Shown piece after piece: positions 16,945 to 25,090 of a DNA stretch of 64,000 nucleotides. How positions within the stretch are numbered: the first letter of the stretch is position 1; every line of letters starts with the position of its first letter. Made by a program: the position numbers and the translations under genes. Source of the stretch: Uruburuella suis (lineage in GTDB: Bacteria; Pseudomonadota; Gammaproteobacteria; Burkholderiales; Neisseriaceae); contig NZ_SLXE01000003.1 in assembly GCF_004341385.1 (NCBI RefSeq), positions 1 through 64,000 on the forward strand, given 5' to 3'. The notes under the pieces were generated by a model. It worked only from the letters and a program-made list of their open reading frames with translations, did not search any database and was not told where the DNA came from.

Positions 16945-17838
16945 ATGCCCGCCCTTCATATTCAAGACGCCGTGAAAACTTATGCCAACGGCTTCACCGC
17001 TTTGCGCGGCGTGAGCTTCGATGTGGCCGAGGGCGAATTTTTCGCGCTTTTGGGCCCCAACGGTGCCGGCAAAACCACGCTGATTTCCGCCATGGCGGGC
17101 TTGAGCCGACTCACTTCCGGCCGTATCCGCGTGATGGGGCACGATGTAGAGGCCGATGCTTATGCCGCACGAATGAGTTTGGGCGTGGTGCCGCAAGAAT
17201 TGGTGTTTGACCCTTTTTTCAGCGTGCGCGAAGCTTTGCAGTTTCAATCGGGCTATTTCGGCCTGAAAAATAATGATGATTGGATAGATGAAATCATCAC
17301 CAATCTTGGCCTAGCCGATAAGGCCGACACCAACACCCGCAACCTTTCCGGCGGCATGAAGCGGCGCGTGATGGTGGCGCAGGCGCTGGTGCACCGCCCG
17401 CCGGTGATTGTGCTCGACGAGCCCACCGCCGGAGTGGATGTGGAGCTGCGCCAAAGCCTGTGGGCATTTATCCAAAACCTCAACCGCCAAGGCCACACCA
17501 TCATTCTCACCACCCATTATCTGGAAGAAGCGCAAAGCCTGTGCGACCGCATTGCCATGATGAAACAGGGCGTGCTGGTGGCGCTCGATTCCACCGAACA
17601 CCTTTTGCACGCCGAAAAAGGCCTGCGCGTGGAATTGCTGCTCGAGGGTGCGCTGCCCGACAATCTGCGCGCCTGGCAGCAGCCCTCAAACGACGACACC
17701 GTGTTGCTCAAGCTCGACGACTACGAGCAGCTCGCTTTTGTGCTGCAAACGCTGAAATATGCCGGCGTGAAAGTAAAACACATGCAGCTGCCGGAAACCG
17801 ATTTGGAAGACGTGTTTGTGAAAATCATGCGCAAATAA
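16945..17838 (+). CDS. ABC transporter ATP-binding protein (YadG-like)
   Basis: A 297-residue ATPase that would energise the membrane protein encoded next. Walker A is LLGPNGAGKTT (about residues 36-46), Q-loop GVVPQE, ABC signature NLSGGMKRRVMVAQAL, Walker B VIVLDEPTAGVD and the H-loop TTHYLEEAQSL. The single nucleotide-binding domain plus a C-terminal extension of about 70 residues fits ABC-2 exporters such as YadG/YadH. The transported compound is unknown. Confidence 0.88.
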   Translation: MPALHIQDAVKTYANGFTALRGVSFDVAEGEFFALLGPNGAGKTTLISAMAGLSRLTSGRIRVMGHDVEADAYAARMSLGVVPQELVFDPFFSVREALQFQSGYFGLKNNDDWIDEIITNLGLADKADTNTRNLSGGMKRRVMVAQALVHRPPVIVLDEPTAGVDVELRQSLWAFIQNLNRQGHTIILTTHYLEEAQSLCDRIAMMKQGVLVALDSTEHLLHAEKGLRVELLLEGALPDNLRAWQQPSNDDTVLLKLDDYEQLAFVLQTLKYAGVKVKHMQLPETDLEDVFVKIMRK

Positions 17839-18028
17839 GGCCGTCTGAAACATCAAACACGCCCTGAAACCGTTAAATCATCTGATGCCCGTCTGAAAAT
17901 AAAACGGCGATGCGGGCAAACGCAGCCCGCCGGCTTTGAGCGAGCATGAAATCTTTCAGACGGCCTGCTATCTGTTGCCGCAGATTCAGACGCAATAACC
18001 ATAAAGAAATCTTAAGGAACCACCCGCC
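17839..18028. other. 190-base gap inside the ABC operon with decayed DUS
   Basis: Between the ATPase and permease genes I see one intact DUS near 17837, degenerate copies near 17888 and 17986, and an intact one near 17957, but no gene. AAGGAACCACC just before 18029 supplies the permease ribosome site. Confidence 0.5.
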
Positions 18029-18784
18029 ATGATAGGCTTTTACACCCTGTTTAAAAAAGAAATTCTGCGTTTTTGGAAAGTGGGCTTCCAAACGCTGGCC
18101 GCGCCGATGATCACCGCGCTGCTGTATCAGCTGATTTTTTCGCACGCCGTGGGCAAATCGGTGGAAGCGCTGCCCGATGTGGCCTACAACGCCTTTCTGA
18201 TTCCCGGCCTGGCGATGATGAGCATGACGCAAAACGCGTTTGCCAATTCTTCTTCCAGCCTGATTCAATCGCGCATCACCGGCAATTTGGTGTTTATTTT
18301 GCTGCCGCCTTTATCGGTGAGCGCGTTTTTTTCCGCCTATGTGGGCGCCTCGGTGGTGCGCGGCCTGCTGGTGGGCGCCGGCGTGATTGCCGCCACTGCC
18401 TGGTTCGGCCTGCCGCTGCCGCACAATTTCATCTGGATAACCGTTTTCGCCCTGCTCGGCTGCACCATGATGGGCGCGCTCGGCCTGTTGGCGGGCATTG
18501 TGGCGGAAAAATTCGACCAGCTCGCCGCCTTTCAAAACTTTCTGATTATGCCGCTCACTTTTTTATCGGGCGTGTTTTATTCCATCAACAGCCTGCCCGA
18601 ATTCTGGCGCAATCTCAGCCACCTCAACCCCGTGTTTTACATGATAGACGGCTTTCGCTACGGCTTTTTCGGCGTGAGCGACACCTCACCCTGGCTCTCG
18701 CTCGCCGTGGTGGGCGCCTTCACCGCCGCTCTGTCCGCCGCTGTGCTTTTGGTGTTGAAATCGGGCTGGAAGCTGCGCAGTTAA
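18029..18784 (+). CDS. ABC-2 type transporter permease (YadH-like)
   Basis: A 251-residue inner-membrane protein with six predicted helices. It begins with the short amphipathic FYTLFKKEILRFWKV segment typical of ABC-2 permeases and carries the conserved LTFLSGVFYSINSLPEF region and NPVFYMIDGFRYGFFG motif, as in YadH. It pairs with the ATPase gene upstream to form a half-transporter exporter. Start supported by AAGGA 11-15 bases upstream. A strong DUS hairpin follows. Confidence 0.88.
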   Translation: MIGFYTLFKKEILRFWKVGFQTLAAPMITALLYQLIFSHAVGKSVEALPDVAYNAFLIPGLAMMSMTQNAFANSSSSLIQSRITGNLVFILLPPLSVSAFFSAYVGASVVRGLLVGAGVIAATAWFGLPLPHNFIWITVFALLGCTMMGALGLLAGIVAEKFDQLAAFQNFLIMPLTFLSGVFYSINSLPEFWRNLSHLNPVFYMIDGFRYGFFGVSDTSPWLSLAVVGAFTAALSAAVLLVLKSGWKLRS

Positions 18785-18799
18785 CGTTTTGATACGTTG

Positions 18800-18839
18800 A
18801 TACACAGGCCGTCTGAAAAGTTTCAGACGGCCTGTGTAT
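18800..18839. terminator. DUS-pair terminator after the ABC permease
   Basis: A stem of about 18 bp, ATACACAGGCCGTCTGAAA with its complement, with a two-base spacer, 16 bases after the stop. Confidence 0.7.
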
Positions 18840-18861
18840 TCGGTTTGCCGTCAAACCCTGC

Positions 18862-18867
18862 TACAAT
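18862..18867 (+). promoter_or_regulatory. Candidate -10 box for the YccS-type gene
   Basis: TGCTACAAT (TACAAT at 18862-18867) is an extended -10-like sequence 42 bases before the ATG at 18910. No good -35 is visible. The same GCTACAAT precedes the M48, uvrD and xseB genes. Confidence 0.35.
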
Positions 18868-18909
18868 TGTCCACAATTCAATCTGCCCGCCGTCGGCACC
18901 CCGAGCCTC

Positions 18910-21066
18910 ATGAAAACACCGCCCATCAATGCCAAAATCATGGCCACGCTGCCGATTTTTTTCAGCGTGTTTATCGCCGCATCGCTGGTGTGGTATTTCA
19001 ACGTGCCCAAATTATCCATGCCGTTTGTGTTGGGCATCATCGCCGGCGGCCTGGTGGATTTGGACAACCGCCTCACCGGCCGTTTGAAAAACATCGTTTT
19101 CACCGTGTGCGCTTTTTCCATCGCCTCGTTGAGCGTGCAACTGACGGTGGGCAAGGGGCTGCCGTTTATGCTGGCAATGACGGCGCTCACTTTCGGCTTT
19201 ACCCTGCTGGGCGCGGTGGGGCTGCGCTACCGCACCATTGCTTTCGGCACGCTGGCCGTGGCCACCTACACCACCCTCACCTACACGCCCGAGATGCCCT
19301 GGTTTGTGAACCCGTTTATGATTCTGCTGGGCACGCTGCTCTACAGCACCATGACGCTGCTCTTTCACATTATTTTCCCGCACCGGCCGGTGCAGGAGCG
19401 CGTGGCCGATGCCTATGCCGCGCTGGGCAGCTATTTCGATGCCAAATCGGTGTTTTTCGACCCCGATGAAACCGAGCTTTTGGAAAGCCGCCAAATCGGG
19501 CTGGCAATGAAAAACGCCGCCGTTATCGAAGCCTTCAACCAATGCCGCAGCGCCTTGTTTTACCGCATGAGGGGCCAACACCGCCACCCGCGCACCGAGC
19601 GCATGCTGCGCTATTATTTCACCGTGCAGGATATTCACGAGCGCATCAGCTCGGCGCATTTCGACTATCGCGACTTGGCAGAGCGCCTGCAAAACACCGA
19701 CCTGATTTTCCGCATCCAGCGCCTGCTCGAATTGCAGGCGCAAGCCTGCCGCGATGTGGCCGAGAGCCTGCGCAGCGGCCAGCCTTATGTTTACAGCGAG
19801 CGGCTGCAACGAGCCATCAAAGGCACGCGCCAATCGCTAAAGCTTTATGCCGCACAGCATACCGGCGCCGATGTGCACGCTTTGCAGCGCCTGCTCGACA
19901 ACTTGGGCAGCGTGGATTACCAGCTCGCCCATCTGGAGGGCGGCGATGAACACGAAAGCACCGTGGCCGACGCCCGCATCGCCGCCACCGAGCACGGCGG
20001 CCTGAAAAACGCCTGGCGCACCGTGCGCAGCCAGCTCAACCTTGAATCGGCCGTGTTCCGCCATGCCGTGCGGCTGGCGATTGTGGTGCTGGTGAGCTGC
20101 ACCATTGTGGAAGTGTTCCATCTGCATTTGGGCTACTGGATTCTGCTCACCGCGCTTTTCGTGTGCCAGCCCAACTATTCGGCCACCAAAAGCCGCGTCA
20201 ACCAGCGCATTGTCGGCACCGTGCTGGGTGTGGTGGTGGGCTCGTTGGTGCCTTATTTCACGCCCTCGGTGGAAACCAAATTGTGGATTGTGATTGCCTC
20301 CACCACGCTTTTTTTCTTTTTCCGCACCAATAAATACAGTTTTTCCACCTTTTTCATCACCATTCAGGCGCTCACCAGCTTTTCACTCGCCGGGCTGGAT
20401 GTGTATGCCGCCATGCCGCTGCGCATTATCGACACGCTCATCGGCGCGGCCATTGCCTGGGTGGCGGTGTCGTATTTATGGCCCGATTGGCGCTACCTCA
20501 CGCTCGAGCGCACCGCCGGGCGCGCCATCGCCAACAACGGCGCTTATCTGCGCGTGATTCTCGACCAGCTGCAAAACGGCAGCATCGACGACATCGCCTA
20601 CCGCAGCGCGCGCCGCCAAACCCATGAGCGCGCCGCCGCGCTGAGCAGCACCTTGTCCGACATGAGCAGCGAGCCGAAAAAATACGCCCACCGCCTGCCC
20701 GACGGCTTTCACCTGCTCAAGCTCAACTACACCCTGATCAGCTATATTTCCGCGCTCGGCGCTTACCGCAGCCATATGAACAAAAACAGCGATGCCGAAT
20801 TCAGCCAACCTTTCTACCGGCTCGCCTACCGCGTGGCCGACCTGCTCGACCACATCAACCAGCCCGATGCCGCCGCTTTTCACAACGAATTGGCGCAAAT
20901 CGGCAGCGAATTGGCGCAGCTTCAGCCCGAGAGCAGCAGCGACAACCAACAACGCAGCGTGCTGTGGCAGCAGCTGAGCATGATTGTGCGCCAGCTCGAG
21001 CCCTGCTTCGATGCGCTCAACCGCCAGCGCGAAGCCGTGCCCGCCGCAGCGCCGCAGGCCGTCTGA
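18910..21066 (+). CDS. yccS: YccS/YhfK family FUSC membrane protein
   Basis: A 718-residue inner-membrane protein with two blocks of about five to six helices (residues 10-155 and 385-515), each followed by a long soluble region: the FUSC layout of E. coli YccS and the aromatic-acid exporter AaeB. The second block carries the conserved QPNYSATKSRVNQRIVGTVL segment. Function is unknown in most species; efflux is inferred. The last codons are GCC GTC TGA inside a DUS (C-terminus PQAV). It faces gltX, with a shared DUS hairpin between. Confidence 0.85.
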   Translation: MKTPPINAKIMATLPIFFSVFIAASLVWYFNVPKLSMPFVLGIIAGGLVDLDNRLTGRLKNIVFTVCAFSIASLSVQLTVGKGLPFMLAMTALTFGFTLLGAVGLRYRTIAFGTLAVATYTTLTYTPEMPWFVNPFMILLGTLLYSTMTLLFHIIFPHRPVQERVADAYAALGSYFDAKSVFFDPDETELLESRQIGLAMKNAAVIEAFNQCRSALFYRMRGQHRHPRTERMLRYYFTVQDIHERISSAHFDYRDLAERLQNTDLIFRIQRLLELQAQACRDVAESLRSGQPYVYSERLQRAIKGTRQSLKLYAAQHTGADVHALQRLLDNLGSVDYQLAHLEGGDEHESTVADARIAATEHGGLKNAWRTVRSQLNLESAVFRHAVRLAIVVLVSCTIVEVFHLHLGYWILLTALFVCQPNYSATKSRVNQRIVGTVLGVVVGSLVPYFTPSVETKLWIVIASTTLFFFFRTNKYSFSTFFITIQALTSFSLAGLDVYAAMPLRIIDTLIGAAIAWVAVSYLWPDWRYLTLERTAGRAIANNGAYLRVILDQLQNGSIDDIAYRSARRQTHERAAALSSTLSDMSSEPKKYAHRLPDGFHLLKLNYTLISYISALGAYRSHMNKNSDAEFSQPFYRLAYRVADLLDHINQPDAAAFHNELAQIGSELAQLQPESSSDNQQRSVLWQQLSMIVRQLEPCFDALNRQREAVPAAAPQAV

Positions 21067-21096
21067 ACAATTTGCAATGCGTAGATGCGTTTATTG

Positions 21097-21131
21097 AAAA
21101 GGCCGTCTGAAAACTTTTCAGACGGCCTTTT
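21097..21131. terminator. Bidirectional DUS-pair terminator between yccS and gltX
   Basis: AAAAGGCCGTCTGAAAA and complement form a 16-17 bp stem between two convergent genes, ending in T-runs on both strands. Confidence 0.75.
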
Positions 21132-21146
21132 GATACGGTTTCACAA

Positions 21147-22538
21147 TCAGCTGCGGATGCGTTTGAGCACTTCTTCTTTGCCGATTAAGGCGAGCACAGC
21201 GTCTACCGACGGGGTTTTGGCGGTGCCGGCCACGGCCAGGCGCAGCGGCATGCCGAGCTTGCCCATTTTGATGCCTTCGGCTTCGCAAAAAGGCTGGAAC
21301 AAATCGTGGATGGCTTCGGCATTCCAGTCGGCCAGGCCTTCGAGCTTGTCGGCAAAACGCAGCATGCGTGCGGCGGCTTCATCGTCCCAATGCTTGGCCA
21401 CATCGGCTTCGGCGGGCACGCTTTTTTCATAGAAATACACGCATTCGTCGGCCAATTGGTTGAGATCCTGCACGCGCTCTTTCACCAGCGCCACCACATC
21501 GGCCAGAGCGGGTTTGGCGGTTTCGTGGATGTTGCGCACGGCCAGGCGCGGCTTGATGAGCGCGGCCAATTGCTCGTCGGGGGTGATTTTGATGTGCTCG
21601 GCGTTGATCCACAAAAGCTTTTTGTGGTCGAAGCGGCTGGCCGAGGGGGAAACGTCTTTCAGGTCAAACCAAGCCACAAATTGCGCCATGCTGAAAAATT
21701 CATCGTCGCCGTGCGCCCAGCCCAGCCGCGCCAGATAGTTGAGCAGCGCTGCGGGCAAAATGCCTTGGCGGTCGTAATCCACCACGCTCACGGCATCGCG
21801 CCGCTTGCTCATTTTGGCGCCGCTCTCGTTGAGTATCATCGGCAGATGGCCGTATTGCGGTAATTGGGTGCCGATGGCTTTTAAGATGTTGATTTGTTTG
21901 GGCGTGTTGTTCACATGATCGTCGCCGCGAATCACATGGGTGATGCCCATGTCCAAATCGTCTACCACCACGCAGAAATTATAGGTGGGCGTGCCATCGG
22001 CGCGGGCGATAATCAAATCGTCGAGCGCTTCGTTGGGTATGCTGATTTCGCCTTTCACCAAATCCTGCCAAGTGGTGTGGCCTTCGAGCGGGGTTTTGAA
22101 GCGCACCACCGGCTCGCGGCCTTCGGGCAGCGGCGGCAGCACTTTGCCCGGCTCCGGCCGCCAGCGGCGATCATATGTGGCGGTGCCTTCTTTTTCGGCT
22201 TTTTCGCGCATGGCTTCGAGCTCTTCTTTGCTGCAATAGCAGTGATAAGCGTGGCCTTGCTCGAGCAATTGGGCAATCACTTGGCGGTAGCGGTCGAAAT
22301 TCTGAGTTTGATACACCACATGGTCTTTATTGTCGTAATCCAAGCCCACCCAATGCATGCCGTCGAAAATTGCGTTGACCGATTCGGCGGTGGAGCGCTC
22401 AAGGTCGGTGTCTTCGATGCGCAGCAGAAATTCGCCTTTGTGCTTTTTGGCAAATGCCCATGAAAAAAGGGCGGTGCGCACGCCGCCGATATGCAGATAG
22501 CCGGTGGGGCTGGGGGCGAAACGGGTTCGGATGGTCAT
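21147..22538 (-). CDS. gltX: Glutamyl-tRNA synthetase
   Basis: GltX charges tRNA-Glu with glutamate. The 463-residue class I synthetase has the HIGH-type motif SPTGYLHIGGVRTALFSW at residues 10-27, the KMSKS-type motif GAKMSKRRDAVS and the catalytic-domain segment GDDHVNNTPKQINIL. The C-terminal helical anticodon-binding part ends near KEEVLKRIRS. Length is typical for the bacterial discriminating enzyme. No sign of a second GluRS in the window. Confidence 0.97.
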   Translation of the reverse strand: MTIRTRFAPSPTGYLHIGGVRTALFSWAFAKKHKGEFLLRIEDTDLERSTAESVNAIFDGMHWVGLDYDNKDHVVYQTQNFDRYRQVIAQLLEQGHAYHCYCSKEELEAMREKAEKEGTATYDRRWRPEPGKVLPPLPEGREPVVRFKTPLEGHTTWQDLVKGEISIPNEALDDLIIARADGTPTYNFCVVVDDLDMGITHVIRGDDHVNNTPKQINILKAIGTQLPQYGHLPMILNESGAKMSKRRDAVSVVDYDRQGILPAALLNYLARLGWAHGDDEFFSMAQFVAWFDLKDVSPSASRFDHKKLLWINAEHIKITPDEQLAALIKPRLAVRNIHETAKPALADVVALVKERVQDLNQLADECVYFYEKSVPAEADVAKHWDDEAAARMLRFADKLEGLADWNAEAIHDLFQPFCEAEGIKMGKLGMPLRLAVAGTAKTPSVDAVLALIGKEEVLKRIRS

Positions 22539-22611
22539 GAGATTCGGCTCCGATAAAGAATAATGGGGGAAAAGCGCTATTGTACGTTAAGCCTGCCTGC
22601 CTGCCAATTTG

Positions 22612-22639
22612 AGGCCGTCTGAAAGCGTTCAGACGGCCT
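22612..22639. terminator. DUS pair upstream of gltX
   Basis: AGGCCGTCTGAA and complement with a four-base spacer (AGCG), about 75 bases before the gltX start codon. Confidence 0.45.
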
Positions 22640-22664
22640 TTCAATATACGTAAACCGCCGTTTT

Positions 22665-22855
22665 ATACCAATCCAAAGAAATAACCTTACAAAATAAAAG
22701 CAGTTCGGCAGCATCATCTGCGTAGGTCGGATTCTTGAATCCGACGTTTGGCCAACGGCCAAAGCGATGTGCGTGCCTTGTTCTGCGGACAAGTGTCGGA
22801 TTCGAGAATCCGACCTACAGGCTCGCCTTGTTAGCTTACTTTTTTGAATGGGTAT
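22665..22855. repeat. Family P repeat, long form, abutting the truC stop
   Basis: The 191-bp element has ends ATACCAATCCAAAGAAATAACC and AGCTTACTTTTTTGAATGGGTAT. Its interior carries two copies of a CGGATTC..GAATCCG hairpin (near 22730 and 22798) flanking TTTGGCCAACGGCCAAA. The right end overlaps the first base of the truC stop triplet (22855-22857). The gap 22539-22664 has only a DUS pair. Confidence 0.65.
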
Positions 22856-23574
22856 TATTCCGCCCAGTCAAAAGCCTGCATCAGCGCCTGCCATGCTTCG
22901 CCGCCATCGGCCGCCACGTTAACGCGCGCGCCGTCGCTCAGGCGCGCAAACGCCAATTGCCGTGCGTGCAGCAGCAGGCGGGTGCAGCCGGTGTGGGCCG
23001 CTACGGCGCGGTTTTGGGCGTTGTCGCCATAAGTGGTGTCGCCCACAATCGGGTGGAAAATATGCTTCATGTGGCGGCGCAATTGGTGTTTGCGGCCGGT
23101 GTGCGGGGTGAGCTCGAGCCAGGAATAGCGTGAGGTGGGGTAGCGCGCGGCGGCGGCAAAAGGCTGCTCGGTGTGCGCAAGGGCGCGCCAATCGGTGAGT
23201 GCGCTTTGTGCGGGCTTATCGGCATCGGCCAGGGCATCGGCGATTTTGTCGTGCGGCTCTTTCAGGGCATAGTCGATGCGGCCGGCGCCGTGCAGATGGC
23301 CGCGCACCACCGCCCAATAATTTTTCTGCACGCTTTTTTGCTCGAATTGCTGCGATAAGGCGCGCGCGGATTCGCTGCCCAGGGCAAACAGCAACACGCC
23401 CGAAGTGGGGCGGTCGAGCCGGTGCACGGGGTAAACGTGTTGCCCGATTTGGTCGCGCAGGGTCTGCATCACAAAGCGGGTTTCGTGCCGGTCGAGCCAG
23501 CTGCGGTGCACCAGCATGCCGGCGGGTTTGTTGACGGCAATGCAATCGGCATCGTGATAGAGAATTTCCAGCAT
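22855..23574 (-). CDS. truC: tRNA pseudouridine(65) synthase TruC
   Basis: TruC converts U65 in the T-arm of certain tRNAs to pseudouridine. The 239-residue RluA-family enzyme has the start MLEILYHDADCIAVNKPAGM, then the VHRSWLDRHE segment characteristic of TruC, the catalytic-Asp motif HRLDRPTSGVLLFAL and the later TGRKHQLRRHMKHI motif. Length fits TruC rather than RluA/C/D, which have an S4 domain or are longer. The coding region ends exactly where a family P repeat begins. Confidence 0.9.
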   Translation of the reverse strand: MLEILYHDADCIAVNKPAGMLVHRSWLDRHETRFVMQTLRDQIGQHVYPVHRLDRPTSGVLLFALGSESARALSQQFEQKSVQKNYWAVVRGHLHGAGRIDYALKEPHDKIADALADADKPAQSALTDWRALAHTEQPFAAAARYPTSRYSWLELTPHTGRKHQLRRHMKHIFHPIVGDTTYGDNAQNRAVAAHTGCTRLLLHARQLAFARLSDGARVNVAADGGEAWQALMQAFDWAE

Positions 23575-23596
23575 GCTCGCTGCCTTTCAAGCGGCC

Positions 23597-23670
23597 AAAA
23601 AAAAGCCCTTGTAAACAAGGGCGTGAATTCACAAACTTCCCGAAACAGAGAAGTGGTATGAAAAGTTGCT
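23597..23670 (-). ncRNA. Candidate small RNA or leader upstream of truC
   Basis: On the minus strand a perfect TATAAT (23682-23677) is followed about 55 bases later by a textbook intrinsic terminator: GCCCTTG, loop TTTA, CAAGGGC and eight T's (23622 to 23597). The predicted transcript of about 74 bases has no long open frame. The terminator lies 23 bases before the truC start, so it could be an independent small RNA or an attenuated leader of truC. I do not recognise a family. Confidence 0.4.
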
Positions 23671-23746
23671 GGGCTTATTATAGGCAGCTTGGCGCGGCTG
23701 TGCCAGCTTTGGGCGGCAATCGGCGGCGGGATTGTGGGCTTTGCGC

Positions 23747-23752
23747 TACAAT
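23747..23752 (+). promoter_or_regulatory. Candidate -10 box for the M48 protease gene
   Basis: GCGCTACAAT with TACAAT at 23747-23752 lies 31 bases upstream of the ATG at 23783; a ribosome site AGAAGGA follows at 23768-23774. No clear -35. Confidence 0.35.
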
Positions 23753-23782
23753 GGCGGCTGTTGATAGAGAAGGAATCAGGCG

Positions 23783-25030
23783 ATGAGTGCGCAGGCGGTT
23801 TATCAGATATTTTTGTTTTTCTTTGTGTTTTCCACGGCTTTGCAGCTTTGGCTCTCGCTGCGGCAGAGCCGGGCGCTGTTGCGCCACCGCGCCGAAGTGC
23901 CGCACGATTTTGCCGCTGCGGTGAGCCTGTCCGAGCACCAAACCGCCGCCGATTACACGCTGGCCAAGCAGCGGCTTTCGCGCTGGCGCATTTGGTTTGA
24001 TGCTTTGCTGCTGCTGGTGTTTACGCTGGGCGGCGGCCTGAATCTGCTGGCGGCTTTGAGCGCCAAGCTTTCAGACGGCCTGATTACGCAAGGCGTGTGG
24101 TTGATGGTGTTGTTTGTACTGGTGAGCGGTTTGCTCTCGCTGCCGTTTGATTTATATGCCACGTTTCGGCTGGAAGCGCGCTTCGGCTTCAACCGCAGCA
24201 GCGCAGCCACTTTTTTCGGCGACCGCCTCAAGGGCTTATTGCTGGGCGCGCTTATCGGCGTGCCGCTTTTGTATGCGGCGATTTATCTGATGGGCATCGG
24301 CGGCGCGTGGTGGTGGCTGTGGGTGTGGGCTTTGTGGCTGGGCTTTTCGCTTTTAATGCTGTGGGCGTTTCCGAAATGGATTGCGCCTTTGTTCAACAAA
24401 TTCGAGCCGCTGCCCGAAGGCCGTCTGAAAGCGCAGATTGAAGATTTGCTCGCGCGCACGGGCTTTCAGAGCAAGGGCATTTTTGTGATGGACGGCAGCA
24501 AGCGCTCCGGCCACGGCAATGCTTATTTCACGGGCTTGGGTGCGAATAAACGCATTGTGTTTTACGACACGCTGCTCAAAGATATGCAGCCCGATGAGGT
24601 GGAAGCGGTGCTGGCGCACGAATTGGGGCATTTCAAACACCGCCACATCATCAAACAGATGGCGCTCACGTTTGCGCTGGGTTTGGCGGTGTTGTTTGTG
24701 CTCAATCTGCTGATGAAGAGCCCGGCTTTTTATTTGGGGCTGGGTGTGCATTATCCCAGCCACGCCATGGCTTTGTTGCTGTTTATGCTGGTGTTGCCGG
24801 TGTTTGCTTTTCCGCTCTCGCCGCTTTTGAGCATGATGTCGCGCAAAAACGAATTCGAGGCCGACCGCTTTGCCGCCGAAACGGCTTCGGCACAAGATTT
24901 GGCCGCCGCGCTCACCAAGCTTTACCGCAGCAACGCCGCCAGCTTGGTGGCCGATAAATGGTATGAGCGCTTTTACGCTTCGCACCCGGGCGCACAGGCG
25001 CGCATTGCGGCTTTGAAAAAGGCCGTCTGA
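23783..25030 (+). CDS. M48 family metalloprotease (Ste24/CAAX protease-like)
   Basis: A 415-residue membrane protease. It has an N-terminal helix, about six further hydrophobic segments, the zinc-binding motif VLAHELGHFKHRH and the downstream third ligand region RKNEFEADRFAAE. The order and spacing match Ste24-type peptidases rather than the shorter HtpX. The bacterial role is unproven; membrane-protein quality control is likely. Two in-frame DUS copies encode LSDGL (near 24069) and GRLK (near 24420), and a third supplies the stop (C-terminus KKAV). Confidence 0.9.
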   Translation: MSAQAVYQIFLFFFVFSTALQLWLSLRQSRALLRHRAEVPHDFAAAVSLSEHQTAADYTLAKQRLSRWRIWFDALLLLVFTLGGGLNLLAALSAKLSDGLITQGVWLMVLFVLVSGLLSLPFDLYATFRLEARFGFNRSSAATFFGDRLKGLLLGALIGVPLLYAAIYLMGIGGAWWWLWVWALWLGFSLLMLWAFPKWIAPLFNKFEPLPEGRLKAQIEDLLARTGFQSKGIFVMDGSKRSGHGNAYFTGLGANKRIVFYDTLLKDMQPDEVEAVLAHELGHFKHRHIIKQMALTFALGLAVLFVLNLLMKSPAFYLGLGVHYPSHAMALLLFMLVLPVFAFPLSPLLSMMSRKNEFEADRFAAETASAQDLAAALTKLYRSNAASLVADKWYERFYASHPGAQARIAALKKAV

Positions 25031-25090
25031 AAAATCGGCGCAGCGCCTGCCTTTCTTGTAAAATCAATCCTTTCAGACGGCCTTAACCAT

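Noticed and set aside
22722..22816. CRISPR-like array, because of repeated GGATTC..GAATCC units
   Set aside because: The units are hairpins in inverted pairs within family P repeats, without regular spacers, and no cas genes are nearby.
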